Notes under the pieces: model-generated
Database searches by the model: none
Told to the model about the DNA's origin: nothing
What the model saw: only the letters and a program-made list of their open reading frames with translations
Assembly (NCBI RefSeq): GCF_041435215.1
Contig: NZ_CP108394.1
Coordinates: forward strand, 3,472,001 to 3,536,000
Source: Streptomyces sp. NBC_01314
GTDB lineage: Bacteria > Actinomycetota > Actinomycetes > Streptomycetales > Streptomycetaceae
Direction: 5' to 3'
DNA length: 64,000 nt
Position numbers and translations under genes: made by a program
Shown here: piece by piece, positions 8,310 through 15,185 of the stretch
Layout of the letters: each line of letters begins with the position of its first letter
Position numbering within the stretch: position 1 is the stretch's first letter

Positions 8310-9332
8310 CTACACGCCGCTGTCTCCCGGCGGCAGCATCAGGGACAGCGACGTGGAGTAGCCGTCGTCGGAGGGGTCGGAGTCGTAGCCGTCGCTGCCG
8401 GGCGCCACGATGATCAGGACGATGAAGCCGATGCCGAGCAGGATGCCGACCACTCCGCAGATGATCCCGGCCAGGGCGTGCCCCGGGTTCGTCGCCTCGC
8501 CGCGGCGGACCTTGGCCCGGCCGACGCATCCGAAGACCACGGCCATCACTCCGAGCAGAATCGCCAGCGGCCACAGGCAGAACAGCACGGCGGCGCAGAT
8601 ACCGAGCACCATCGCCGCGATTCCCATCCCGTTGCTCGGCGGCGGCGCCATCACGGGCCAGGCGTAGCCCGCTCCCGGGGCGGGGTAGCCGACGCCGGGG
8701 GCCGGGTAGCCGACACCGGGGTGGGCGGGAACGCCCTGGTACGCCGGGTACTGCGGGTAGCCGTACGGCACCTGCCCGGGCCCGTCGGGGCTGATGGGCG
8801 GGGGCGGTACGGCGGCGCCGGGGGTGGGGGCGACGTGGGGAACGCCGGCCACCGGTGGCGGGTAGGACGTGTAGGGCGCGGGCGGGGCGAACGGGTCGGG
8901 CGCGGAGGTGGAGGACATGGTGGACTGCGGGCCGCCCGGCGGTGCGAACGTGCCGGGGCCGGCCCAGGACTGCGGGGTCGCGGGGGCCTGGGGAGAGACC
9001 GGCCCGCCGACGCCGGCCGGTATCGGACCGGTCGCATCCACACCAGGCATGGACGCGACCGTCATCTGGTCGTGCACCGAGGGAGGGGACGGCGCGGACC
9101 CCGTCGGCGCGGTCGGCTTGTTCAGCGCCACCTTCGGGGCCGGCATCACGCCCTCGGGCTGCGAGGCGGCGTTCGACCCGGCCGACGCGGGAACGGCGTC
9201 GGCCACCCTCGGCAGTGCGGCACCGTCGGCCACCGTCCGCGCCGGTGCCGGGACCCGGTCCTGTGGCGGTGTCCACGGGTCCGGCCGCGGGGCGGCCGGT
9301 GTCTCTGGGATCGGCGCCTCGTCGGACGGCAT
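8310..9332 (-). CDS. DUF4190 domain-containing membrane protein
   Basis: The 340-residue protein has a long disordered N-terminal half, extremely rich in Pro, Ala, Gly and Tyr (including VGYPAPG-type repeats near residues 200-230), followed by a C-terminal DUF4190 domain of two membrane helices (about 240-270 and 295-325). A short acidic tail ends the protein. The domain is common in actinobacterial membrane proteins of unknown function. The ATG at 9332 has AGGGGGA about eight bases upstream. It is divergent from the deaminase gene. No enzyme motif is visible. Confidence 0.75.
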   Translation of the reverse strand: MPSDEAPIPETPAAPRPDPWTPPQDRVPAPARTVADGAALPRVADAVPASAGSNAASQPEGVMPAPKVALNKPTAPTGSAPSPPSVHDQMTVASMPGVDATGPIPAGVGGPVSPQAPATPQSWAGPGTFAPPGGPQSTMSSTSAPDPFAPPAPYTSYPPPVAGVPHVAPTPGAAVPPPPISPDGPGQVPYGYPQYPAYQGVPAHPGVGYPAPGVGYPAPGAGYAWPVMAPPPSNGMGIAAMVLGICAAVLFCLWPLAILLGVMAVVFGCVGRAKVRRGEATNPGHALAGIICGVVGILLGIGFIVLIIVAPGSDGYDSDPSDDGYSTSLSLMLPPGDSGV

Positions 9333-9437
9333 GAATGGGTCCCCCTGTAACGTTCCGTGCCGTTCTGCGTCGTCATCACCGGTTTTTCCGGCGTCCACGA
9401 TCAGCTGTACGTTCGATCATGCTAAGGCCCGGGCTCG

Positions 9438-9460
9438 GTAGGCGGATCGCCGCCTACGAT
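9438..9460 (+). promoter_or_regulatory. Palindrome overlapping a possible promoter of the deaminase gene
   Basis: GTAGGCGG-ATCG-CCGCCTAC (9438-9457) is a perfect inverted repeat with 8-bp arms. Its right arm runs into TACGAT (9455-9460), a plausible -10 hexamer about 80 bases before the start codon. A protein on the palindrome would block the promoter. No clear -35 is seen. Confidence 0.35.
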
Positions 9461-9546
9461 GATCCCGGAGTCATCGATCAGCCGATCACCCGCGTCCCCC
9501 GAGGCAGACCACGGTCCGGGGCGGACGCCGTTCCCGGGGAGGAACC

Positions 9547-10659
9547 TTGACCGACCACCGCACCGCGCAGGGCGTGCCCGTGACCCCCGCCGTTCCCGGC
9601 GCGTCCACCGCTCCCGGCGCCTCCGGCACCCGCGACCCGCACGCCTTCATCGCCGGACTGCCCAAGGCCGAACTGCACGTGCACCACGTCGGCTCCGCCT
9701 CCCCCCGTATCGTCTCGGAACTGGCCGCCCGCCACCCCGACTCCAAGGTGCCGACGGACCCCGAGGCGCTCGCGGACTACTTCACGTTCACGGACTTCGC
9801 CCACTTCATCCAGGTGTATCTGTCCGTCGTCGACCTGATCCGCACCCCGGAGGACGTCCGGCTGCTGACGTTCGAGGTGGCGCGGGATCTGGCCCGGCAG
9901 CAGGTCCGGTACGCCGAGCTGACCATCACACCGTTCTCCTCCACCCGCCGCGGGATCGACGAGCTGGCCTTCATGGCGGCGATCGAGGACGCGCGCAAGG
10001 CGGCGGAGGCCGAGTTCGGGACCGTTCTGCGCTGGTGCTTCGACATCCCCGGCGAGGCGGGGCTCGACGCCGCCGAGGAGACGACCCGGCTCGCGACCGA
10101 GGACCGGGTGCGTCCCGAGGGGCTGGTGTCGTTCGGGCTCGGCGGGCCCGAGGTCGGCGTACCGAGGCCGCAGTTCAAGCCGTACTTCGACCGGGCGATC
10201 GCGGCCGGGCTGCACTCCGTGCCGCACGCCGGCGAGACCACCGGGCCCGAGACGATCTGGGACGCGCTCACCGACCTCCGCGCGGAACGCATCGGGCACG
10301 GCACCAGTGCGGCCGGCGACCCGAAACTGCTCGCGCACCTCGCCGAGCACCGGATCGCCCTGGAGGTCTGCCCGACCTCGAACATAGCCACGCGCGCGGT
10401 CCGCACCCTCGACGAGCACCCCATCAAGGAGTTCGTACGGGCCGGGGTGCTGGTCACCGTCAACTCCGACGACCCGCCGATGTTCGGCACCGACCTCAAC
10501 ACCGAGTACGCGGTCGCCGCGCGCCTCCTCGGCCTCGACGAGCAGGGGCTGGCCGCGCTCGCGAAGAACGCCGTGCGGGCGTCCTTCCTCGACGAGCCCG
10601 GCAAGACCCGTCTGTGCGCCGAGATCGACACCTACACCTCGGCCTGGCTGACGCCCTGA
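9547..10659 (+). CDS. Adenosine deaminase family protein, probable aminodeoxyfutalosine deaminase
   Basis: The 370-residue metal-dependent deaminase has zinc ligands His44/His46 in the unusual motif HVHHVGS, then HAGE, ERIGHGT and NSDDP motifs that complete the amidohydrolase site. The family deaminates adenosine or related purines. Streptomyces make menaquinone by the futalosine route, and from memory a close S. avermitilis relative deaminates 6-amino-6-deoxyfutalosine, so that reaction is as likely as adenosine. The TTG at 9547 follows GGGGAGGA with a short spacer; an internal GTG is an alternative. The glycerophosphodiesterase gene follows after 22 bases and is probably co-transcribed. Confidence 0.8.
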   Translation: MTDHRTAQGVPVTPAVPGASTAPGASGTRDPHAFIAGLPKAELHVHHVGSASPRIVSELAARHPDSKVPTDPEALADYFTFTDFAHFIQVYLSVVDLIRTPEDVRLLTFEVARDLARQQVRYAELTITPFSSTRRGIDELAFMAAIEDARKAAEAEFGTVLRWCFDIPGEAGLDAAEETTRLATEDRVRPEGLVSFGLGGPEVGVPRPQFKPYFDRAIAAGLHSVPHAGETTGPETIWDALTDLRAERIGHGTSAAGDPKLLAHLAEHRIALEVCPTSNIATRAVRTLDEHPIKEFVRAGVLVTVNSDDPPMFGTDLNTEYAVAARLLGLDEQGLAALAKNAVRASFLDEPGKTRLCAEIDTYTSAWLTP

Positions 10660-10681
10660 CCCGATCGGGACCACCACCCCC

Positions 10682-11368
10682 ATGCGTACCGTGACAGCCG
10701 TCGCCCATCGCGGCGCCCCCTACCGCCACCGTGAGAACACGCTCGACTCCTTGCGGGCCGGACTCGAACTGGGCGCGGACGTCATCGAGTTCGACGTACG
10801 GACGACCCGCGACGGCGTGCCCGTCCTGCTCCACGACTCGACGCTGAACCGGCTGTGGGAGGTGGAACGGCAACTGGCCGCGCTCTCCGCCGCGGAGCTG
10901 CGCGGGCTGACGGCCTGCGGGGTACCGACGCTGGCCGACGCGCTGCTCACCATCAAGGACAGCCGGGTGATGGTGGACCTGCCGGGCGCGGTGGACCCCC
11001 GGGCGGTGCGGCAGATCCTCGGCGTCGTACGGGAGTACGGGGCCGAGGACCGCGTCTACTACAGCGCCGAGCCGCCCACCCTGCTGGCCGTCCGCGCCGC
11101 CGCCCCCGCCGCCGAGCTCGCCCTCACCTGGAAGACCCTCGCCCCACCCCGCCCCGCCCTCCTCGCCGCGATCCGCCCCCGCTGGCTCAACTACCGCTTC
11201 GGCCTCGTCACCCGCCCCCTCGCGGACCGCATCCACCAGGACGGCCACCTCCTCTCCGTCTGGACCCCCGACACCCGACGCTCCATGCGCTGCCTGCTGG
11301 ACATGGGCGTCGACTCGATCACCACCAACCGGGTCGACGCACTGTGCGCACTACGGCAGCTCTTCTAG
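10682..11368 (+). CDS. Glycerophosphodiester phosphodiesterase
   Basis: The 228-residue protein shows the GDPD signature: AHRG with His9 and Arg10, ENT, a metal-binding E-x-D (EFDVR) and HDSTLNRLW. The family hydrolyses glycerophosphodiesters to glycerol-3-phosphate and an alcohol in a TIM barrel. There is no signal peptide, so it should be cytoplasmic. The ATG at 10682 begins directly at the domain. It lies 22 bases after the deaminase gene, likely in one operon, though no biochemical link is evident. It ends 16 bases before a dispersed repeat that could terminate the transcript. Confidence 0.88.
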   Translation: MRTVTAVAHRGAPYRHRENTLDSLRAGLELGADVIEFDVRTTRDGVPVLLHDSTLNRLWEVERQLAALSAAELRGLTACGVPTLADALLTIKDSRVMVDLPGAVDPRAVRQILGVVREYGAEDRVYYSAEPPTLLAVRAAAPAAELALTWKTLAPPRPALLAAIRPRWLNYRFGLVTRPLADRIHQDGHLLSVWTPDTRRSMRCLLDMGVDSITTNRVDALCALRQLF

Positions 11369-11383
11369 CCAGGAGGCACCGGC

Positions 11384-11425
11384 AGCGCCCCGAAAGGGGC
11401 GGGGGAACTGCGCGATCAGCCCCAT
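11384..11425 (+). repeat. Dispersed intergenic repeat, copy 1
   Basis: A short hairpin GCGCCCC-GAAA-GGGGCG is followed by the conserved block GGGGGAACTGCGCGATCAGC. The same architecture recurs at 15104-15139 and 21772-21815. It sits just after the stop of the glycerophosphodiesterase gene, where the hairpin may act as a terminator. Confidence 0.7.
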
Positions 11426-11488
11426 CACACCCGCAGCCGCCGCCGCACCACACATCCCCCGAGCTCTCGGGCGCCCACGGCCGACCCT

Positions 11489-13183
11489 CTACACCTCCGA
11501 CCGCTGCGCCACAGTCGCCGCGTCCTCCGGCTTCCCTCGCGTGACGTACTGCGGCACGGGCGCCGAGTCCTCACCGGTGTCGCGCACGAGGCCGTAGCGG
11601 ATGGCGCCGCGGTCGGGGCCGTAGGTGATGTCGTCGGTGATGGTGTCCCAGGTGGAGGCGGCGACGGTGATGCCGTAGTCGGCGCCCCGTTCGTTCTGGG
11701 TGAGGGTGACCGTGCCGTCGACGTAGAAGTACTCGTTCTGCCACATCTGTTGGGTGCCGGCCGGCAGGACGGTGTATCCGGTGGCGGGGCCGCCCATGCC
11801 GGAGGTCCTGCCGTCGGCGGAGGTCGGGTCGTCCATGCGGCGGCCGCCGCCCGAGGCGACATGGAAGAGCCTGCCCTTCAGGCCGGTCCAGGACGGCATG
11901 ACCAGGCCGCCCGCCCGGTACTGGGGCGAGATCTGCCAGCGGACCAGGACATAACCCTCGCCCGTGAAGGTCACGCTGTCACCGCGATGGTTCATCACGG
12001 TCCGCGCGCCGCCGCTGCTGGTGAGGCCGGACTCGGGCCGATGCGGGAGGCCGGCCGGCCGGGTGTCCGGGTCCGGCGCCCGGTCCGCGACGTCGACGAC
12101 GGTGCCGTACAGGCCGGCCTTCCCGGTCGCGGACGGGGAAGCGGAGGGGGACGGAGAGGACGAGGGGGACGGCGAGGTGGAGGGCGACGGGCGGCGGGGC
12201 GCCGCGACCTCCGGCGCGCGGGCCGTGCTCAGCGCGGTGGGCGCGGCCTGCGGAGTCCGGTCACCCGGGGTCTGCGTCACGGCGTACGTGCCCCCGGCGA
12301 CGATCGTCGCGCCCGCCGTCACCGCGACGGCGGGCTTGGTGAGGACGCCGATCACCTTGGCGGACCAGCCCACCGAGGCGCTCACGGCGGTCGCCGCCAC
12401 GGCGGTCTTCCCGCCGAACGCCAGCGACAGGGTGAAGCCGACGGGGACAGGGACCAGGGCGAGGCCGACGAGGAGGCGTTCGGCGGGGACGACGACCTCG
12501 CCGGGGTGGCCGTGGCCGTCGCAGCGGGCGCAGCCACGGATGTGCCGGGCGATGCGCTTGCGCCACACCGAGTCGGGCCGACCGCTCCAGCGGGCGGTGA
12601 CCCTGCCCAGGTCGGAGCAGGAGGAGTCGAGGGCGCGGACGATGCCGCGCGCGGTCTCCAGGCGGGCCTTCATCCGCTGGACCCGTACGGCGGCGTGCTG
12701 TCGGCTGATACCCGCGGCGGCGGCGAGTTCGCGTCGGGTGAGTTCGCCCGCGACCTCCAGCCACCACAGCGACAGCAGTTGCCGGTCCTCGTCGTCGAGC
12801 CAGCGGACCGCTTCCGCGACCTCCTTGCGCTGACCCTCCAACTGCAGTCGCAGCACGGTCAGTTCGGCGAAGTCGGCGGCGTGGTGGGCGTCGCCGTCGT
12901 CGAGCTGGTCGGCGGTGCGGCGGCGCGCCCGGTCCCGTATCTGCCGCATCGCGATCGCGACCAGCCAGGAGCGGAAACTGTCCGGATCACGCAGCGTGTC
13001 GAGGTTGTCGACGGCGCGCAACATGGTTTCCTGCACGACGTCGTCGACATCGGCATGACCGTTGAGGGCCCGGCCGACGATGTTGTAGACGAGGGGCAGC
13101 CAGCCCTCGACCAGCTCGTCGAGGGCGCGCCGGTCCCCTGCCTGTGCGGCCGCGATGGTGGAGCGCCACTGCCGCCCGTCCAC
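11489..13183 (-). CDS. ECF sigma factor fused to zinc-motif, membrane and exported domains
   Basis: This 564-residue protein has sigma region 2 (about residues 5-87) and region 4 with a helix-turn-helix (about 115-180). An H-x3-C-x2-C motif follows (His214, Cys218, Cys221), the pattern of zinc-binding anti-sigma domains. Hydrophobic stretches at about 237-257 and 282-302, a Ser/Pro-rich linker (about 320-350) and a 200-residue C-terminal domain likely to lie outside the cell complete it. Ordinary ECF factors are about 180-200 residues. The fusion suggests a membrane-tethered sigma factor controlled by its own C-terminus. GTG 13183 has GGAAGG seven bases upstream; GTG 13222 is an alternative that would overlap a small upstream frame by four bases. 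Confidence 0.78.
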   Translation of the reverse strand: MDGRQWRSTIAAAQAGDRRALDELVEGWLPLVYNIVGRALNGHADVDDVVQETMLRAVDNLDTLRDPDSFRSWLVAIAMRQIRDRARRRTADQLDDGDAHHAADFAELTVLRLQLEGQRKEVAEAVRWLDDEDRQLLSLWWLEVAGELTRRELAAAAGISRQHAAVRVQRMKARLETARGIVRALDSSCSDLGRVTARWSGRPDSVWRKRIARHIRGCARCDGHGHPGEVVVPAERLLVGLALVPVPVGFTLSLAFGGKTAVAATAVSASVGWSAKVIGVLTKPAVAVTAGATIVAGGTYAVTQTPGDRTPQAAPTALSTARAPEVAAPRRPSPSTSPSPSSSPSPSASPSATGKAGLYGTVVDVADRAPDPDTRPAGLPHRPESGLTSSGGARTVMNHRGDSVTFTGEGYVLVRWQISPQYRAGGLVMPSWTGLKGRLFHVASGGGRRMDDPTSADGRTSGMGGPATGYTVLPAGTQQMWQNEYFYVDGTVTLTQNERGADYGITVAASTWDTITDDITYGPDRGAIRYGLVRDTGEDSAPVPQYVTRGKPEDAATVAQRSEV

Positions 13184-13218
13184 GTACGTTCCTTCCGGTC
13201 CCGCTGGGATCGCCCTGC

Positions 13219-13296
13219 TCACTCGGCTGTGTTCCGTACTTTCTCAGCCAACTCCGTGACATGGGGATCCTCCGAGGCGGAGATCACACTGCTCAT
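13219..13296 (-). CDS. Possible 25-residue upstream peptide (small ORF)
   Basis: ATG at 13296 is preceded by AGGAG eight bases upstream and opens 25 codons ending in TGA at 13219. The peptide starts MSSVISASEDPHVTELAEK and is charged, with no membrane segment. Its stop overlaps an alternative GTG (13222) of the sigma-factor fusion in the GTGA arrangement typical of coupled genes. Third-position GC (about 71%) is low for this genome. It may be a leader peptide, a small protein or chance. Confidence 0.35.
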   Translation of the reverse strand: MSSVISASEDPHVTELAEKVRNTAE

Positions 13297-13331
13297 ACGG
13301 CTCGCTCCTGTACGTGGGAAACAGGGAGTGC

Positions 13332-13880
13332 CTACGGAGACGGTGTGGAGGCGGCCGGGATAACAGTTTTCTTCCCGTCCCACCCGTGCGTCAGCGCCTC
13401 CAGCCGCTTGATGCGCTGCCGTACGACGTACAGCGGGATCACCCCGATCACTCCGAACGACATGTCGATCACCGTCCACCAGAAGGGGATGCCCCGGATC
13501 GGCCCGCAGATCAGGGCCAGCGGAACGATCCCCGCGCAGGCGATCATGCCGAACTCGACGACCCAGATGTTGCGTACCGGGTCGCGGTAGGGACCGTAGA
13601 AGGCCACCGCGATCACGAGGTGCGCGAAGGCCAGCCAGTCGGTGCCGTAGAGGAGGAACGGGTATTCGGCGTCGGCCTCGTCGAGCCCCGCCCGTACGCG
13701 CTCGATCCACTCCGTGAGCGCCGGCAGGTACTCGCCGACGGACAGCGACCGCAACAACTCCTCGGTCCACCGCAGCTCGTGGACCAGCGGGAACGCCGTG
13801 GCGCCGCTCAGCACCAGACAGACGACGAAGAAGACCAGCCACGCTCGGATGCCCCTCAACAGGGCGGCTCTGTCGCTCAT
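13332..13880 (-). CDS. Small membrane protein of unknown function
   Basis: The 182-residue protein starts at ATG 13880 and has about four hydrophobic helices (near residues 12-32, 72-92, 105-125 and 130-150) and a charged C-terminus. An acidic loop between the first two helices is likely extracytoplasmic. I do not recognise a characterised family. There is no Shine-Dalgarno sequence; instead a promoter-like TTGAAC-17-TACGCT ends seven bases before the ATG, so the transcript is probably leaderless. The frame stays open upstream to a TTG at 13916, but that would translate the promoter palindrome. Confidence 0.65.
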   Translation of the reverse strand: MSDRAALLRGIRAWLVFFVVCLVLSGATAFPLVHELRWTEELLRSLSVGEYLPALTEWIERVRAGLDEADAEYPFLLYGTDWLAFAHLVIAVAFYGPYRDPVRNIWVVEFGMIACAGIVPLALICGPIRGIPFWWTVIDMSFGVIGVIPLYVVRQRIKRLEALTHGWDGKKTVIPAASTPSP

Positions 13881-13887
13881 GCGGGAG

Positions 13888-13916
13888 AGCGTACGCCCCA
13901 CCTTGAACGCGTTCAA
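13888..13916 (-). promoter_or_regulatory. Leaderless promoter with a palindrome over the -35 element
   Basis: On the minus strand TTGAAC (13916-13911) and TACGCT (13893-13888) are separated by 17 bases, and the ATG follows TACGCT after seven bases. The -35 hexamer is the left half of a perfect 14-bp palindrome, TTGAACGCGTTCAA (13903-13916). A dimeric repressor bound there would occlude RNA polymerase. Confidence 0.55.
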
Positions 13917-13947
13917 AAATGGGGGCCCGGCTGGTGCCGGGCCCCCA
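13914..13947 (-). terminator. Intrinsic terminator after the yceI-like gene
   Basis: On the minus strand a perfect 12-bp stem (TGGGGGCCCGGC at 13920-13931 with its complement at 13936-13947, four-base loop) is followed directly by ATTTTT. This is one of the few classical hairpin-plus-T-tract terminators in the window. It lies 18 bases after the yceI stop and insulates the next gene. Confidence 0.8.
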
Positions 13948-13965
13948 CGAGAACGCGACAGGGTG

Positions 13966-14625
13966 TCAGCTGTGGGGGATCGAGCGGATCACGGCGAGGT
14001 CGAACTGCAGGCGCACCTTCTCGCTCACCATGGCGCCGCCCTCCGCGAGCCGCTGGTTGTACGTGAGACCCCAATCGGAACGGTTGATGGTGGTCGTCCC
14101 GTCGAAACCGACCCGCTCGTATCCGAACGGGTCCATGACGTGCCCTATGTAGGTGAGTTCGAGATCGACGGGACGGGTGACGCTCTTGATGGTGAGTTCT
14201 CCGGCCATGCGGTAGACATCGTTGCCCACCAAACGCACCGCCGTACTGACGAAACGCATGCGCGGATGGGTCGCGGCGTCCAGGAAGTCGCGGCCCGTCA
14301 GATGGGCGTCGCGTTGTTGCACTCCGGTGTCGACGGACGAAGTGGACAGAACTATCTCGGCCCGTGAACGAGAGGGATCACGGCCGTCGAAGTAGAGCCG
14401 GCTCTGATACTCGGTGAACGCCCCGCGCACGGTCGTCACCAGGGCGTGCCGGACGGAGAATCCGATACGGCTGTGCGCCGCGTCGATCATCCATTCGCCG
14501 GTCAGCATCGCCAGGGCGGGATCGGACGGGCCGGTGGAAGGGAATGCCTGTGACTCGTGGGGGAGTCGCGAGGCTGTGGGGGCTGCCGGGCGGCGCAGGG
14601 ACGCAGCACGGGTGAACAGGTTCAT
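13966..14625 (-). CDS. YceI family protein (lipocalin-like polyisoprenoid-binding fold)
   Basis: The 219-residue protein has a YceI beta-barrel domain from about residue 45 (WMIDAAHSRIGFSVRHA) to the end, with typical FDGRDPSRSRAEI and LTIKSVTRPVDLEL strands. Family members bind long isoprenoid chains; many are periplasmic. Here a basic N-terminal stretch of about 40 residues replaces a clear signal peptide, so it may be cytoplasmic, as in many actinobacterial copies. The start at 14625 lacks a strong ribosome site. A strong terminator follows. The physiological role is unknown. Confidence 0.82.
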   Translation of the reverse strand: MNLFTRAASLRRPAAPTASRLPHESQAFPSTGPSDPALAMLTGEWMIDAAHSRIGFSVRHALVTTVRGAFTEYQSRLYFDGRDPSRSRAEIVLSTSSVDTGVQQRDAHLTGRDFLDAATHPRMRFVSTAVRLVGNDVYRMAGELTIKSVTRPVDLELTYIGHVMDPFGYERVGFDGTTTINRSDWGLTYNQRLAEGGAMVSEKVRLQFDLAVIRSIPHS

Positions 14626-14812
14626 GCTTCACGTAACTACGGCACGACGGAATGCACCGCAACCCTTTGTCGTGCGATCCGTCGGGTCCGAATGGACACC
14701 GAAAGGACGATAAAACGCCACCACGCGGCAGACAATTGCACTATCTCCACAACGTCGCCACGAATTTCCCGCCGGAATTCACCTCGGGACGACCGGAATA
14801 AGCCCCCCGGAT

Positions 14813-15083
14813 TCAGTGACGTCCCTCGAGCACCACGGCGATCCCGGTCCGCTCCTCGAACGCCTCCAGTGTCGGTCGCCGCGAGTCGCCCTCGTCGTCC
14901 GTGTCGATGTACGACGGCCAGTTGGCCCAGCTCAGCCGCCTGTCACGGACCGAGAGATCGACCCGCCCGGGCCCCGGGCACCACACAGGCCCCGGGCACC
15001 CCACACCCGGCGAGCGCGCCGAGCGCCGCGCCCACACCGAGGGCGCGCAGCGGCGAACGGCGGCCGATGTGCGGGAGGGACAT
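14813..15083 (-). pseudogene. Decayed polyamine-binding lipoprotein (PotD-like) remnant
   Basis: From ATG 15083 the first frame encodes an N-terminus with RR, a hydrophobic run and a lipobox (LAGC), then stops after about 46 codons. A second frame, shifted by one base near 14965, continues with RLSWANWPSYID and AFEERTGIAVV, clearly the early part of a PotD-type receptor (compare NWTDYMD and RRTGIKVEY in the intact copy at 4568). It ends at 14813 after about 75 residues of homology, and the remaining 300 or so residues are absent. An imperfect 18-base duplication beginning GGCCCCGGGCACC lies at the damaged site. The gene is downstream of an aldehyde dehydrogenase, the position expected for an intact receptor. 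Confidence 0.8.
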
Positions 15084-15103
15084 TCAGGCAACATGCCATC
15101 CCC

Positions 15104-15139
15104 GCGCCCCGAAGGACGCGGGGAACCGCGCGAGCAGCC
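15104..15139 (+). repeat. Dispersed intergenic repeat, copy 2
   Basis: GCGCCCC-GAAGGAC-GCGGGGAACCGCGCGAGCAGCC is a degenerate copy of the elements at 11384 and 21772, with the conserved GGGGAAC-GCGCGA-CAGCC block. It lies between the PotD remnant and the aldehyde dehydrogenase gene, so it may be connected with the disruption there. Confidence 0.6.
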
Positions 15140-15185
15140 GCACACAACCGCGGCCGCCAACGAACCCCTCAGCCCAACGACGTCA

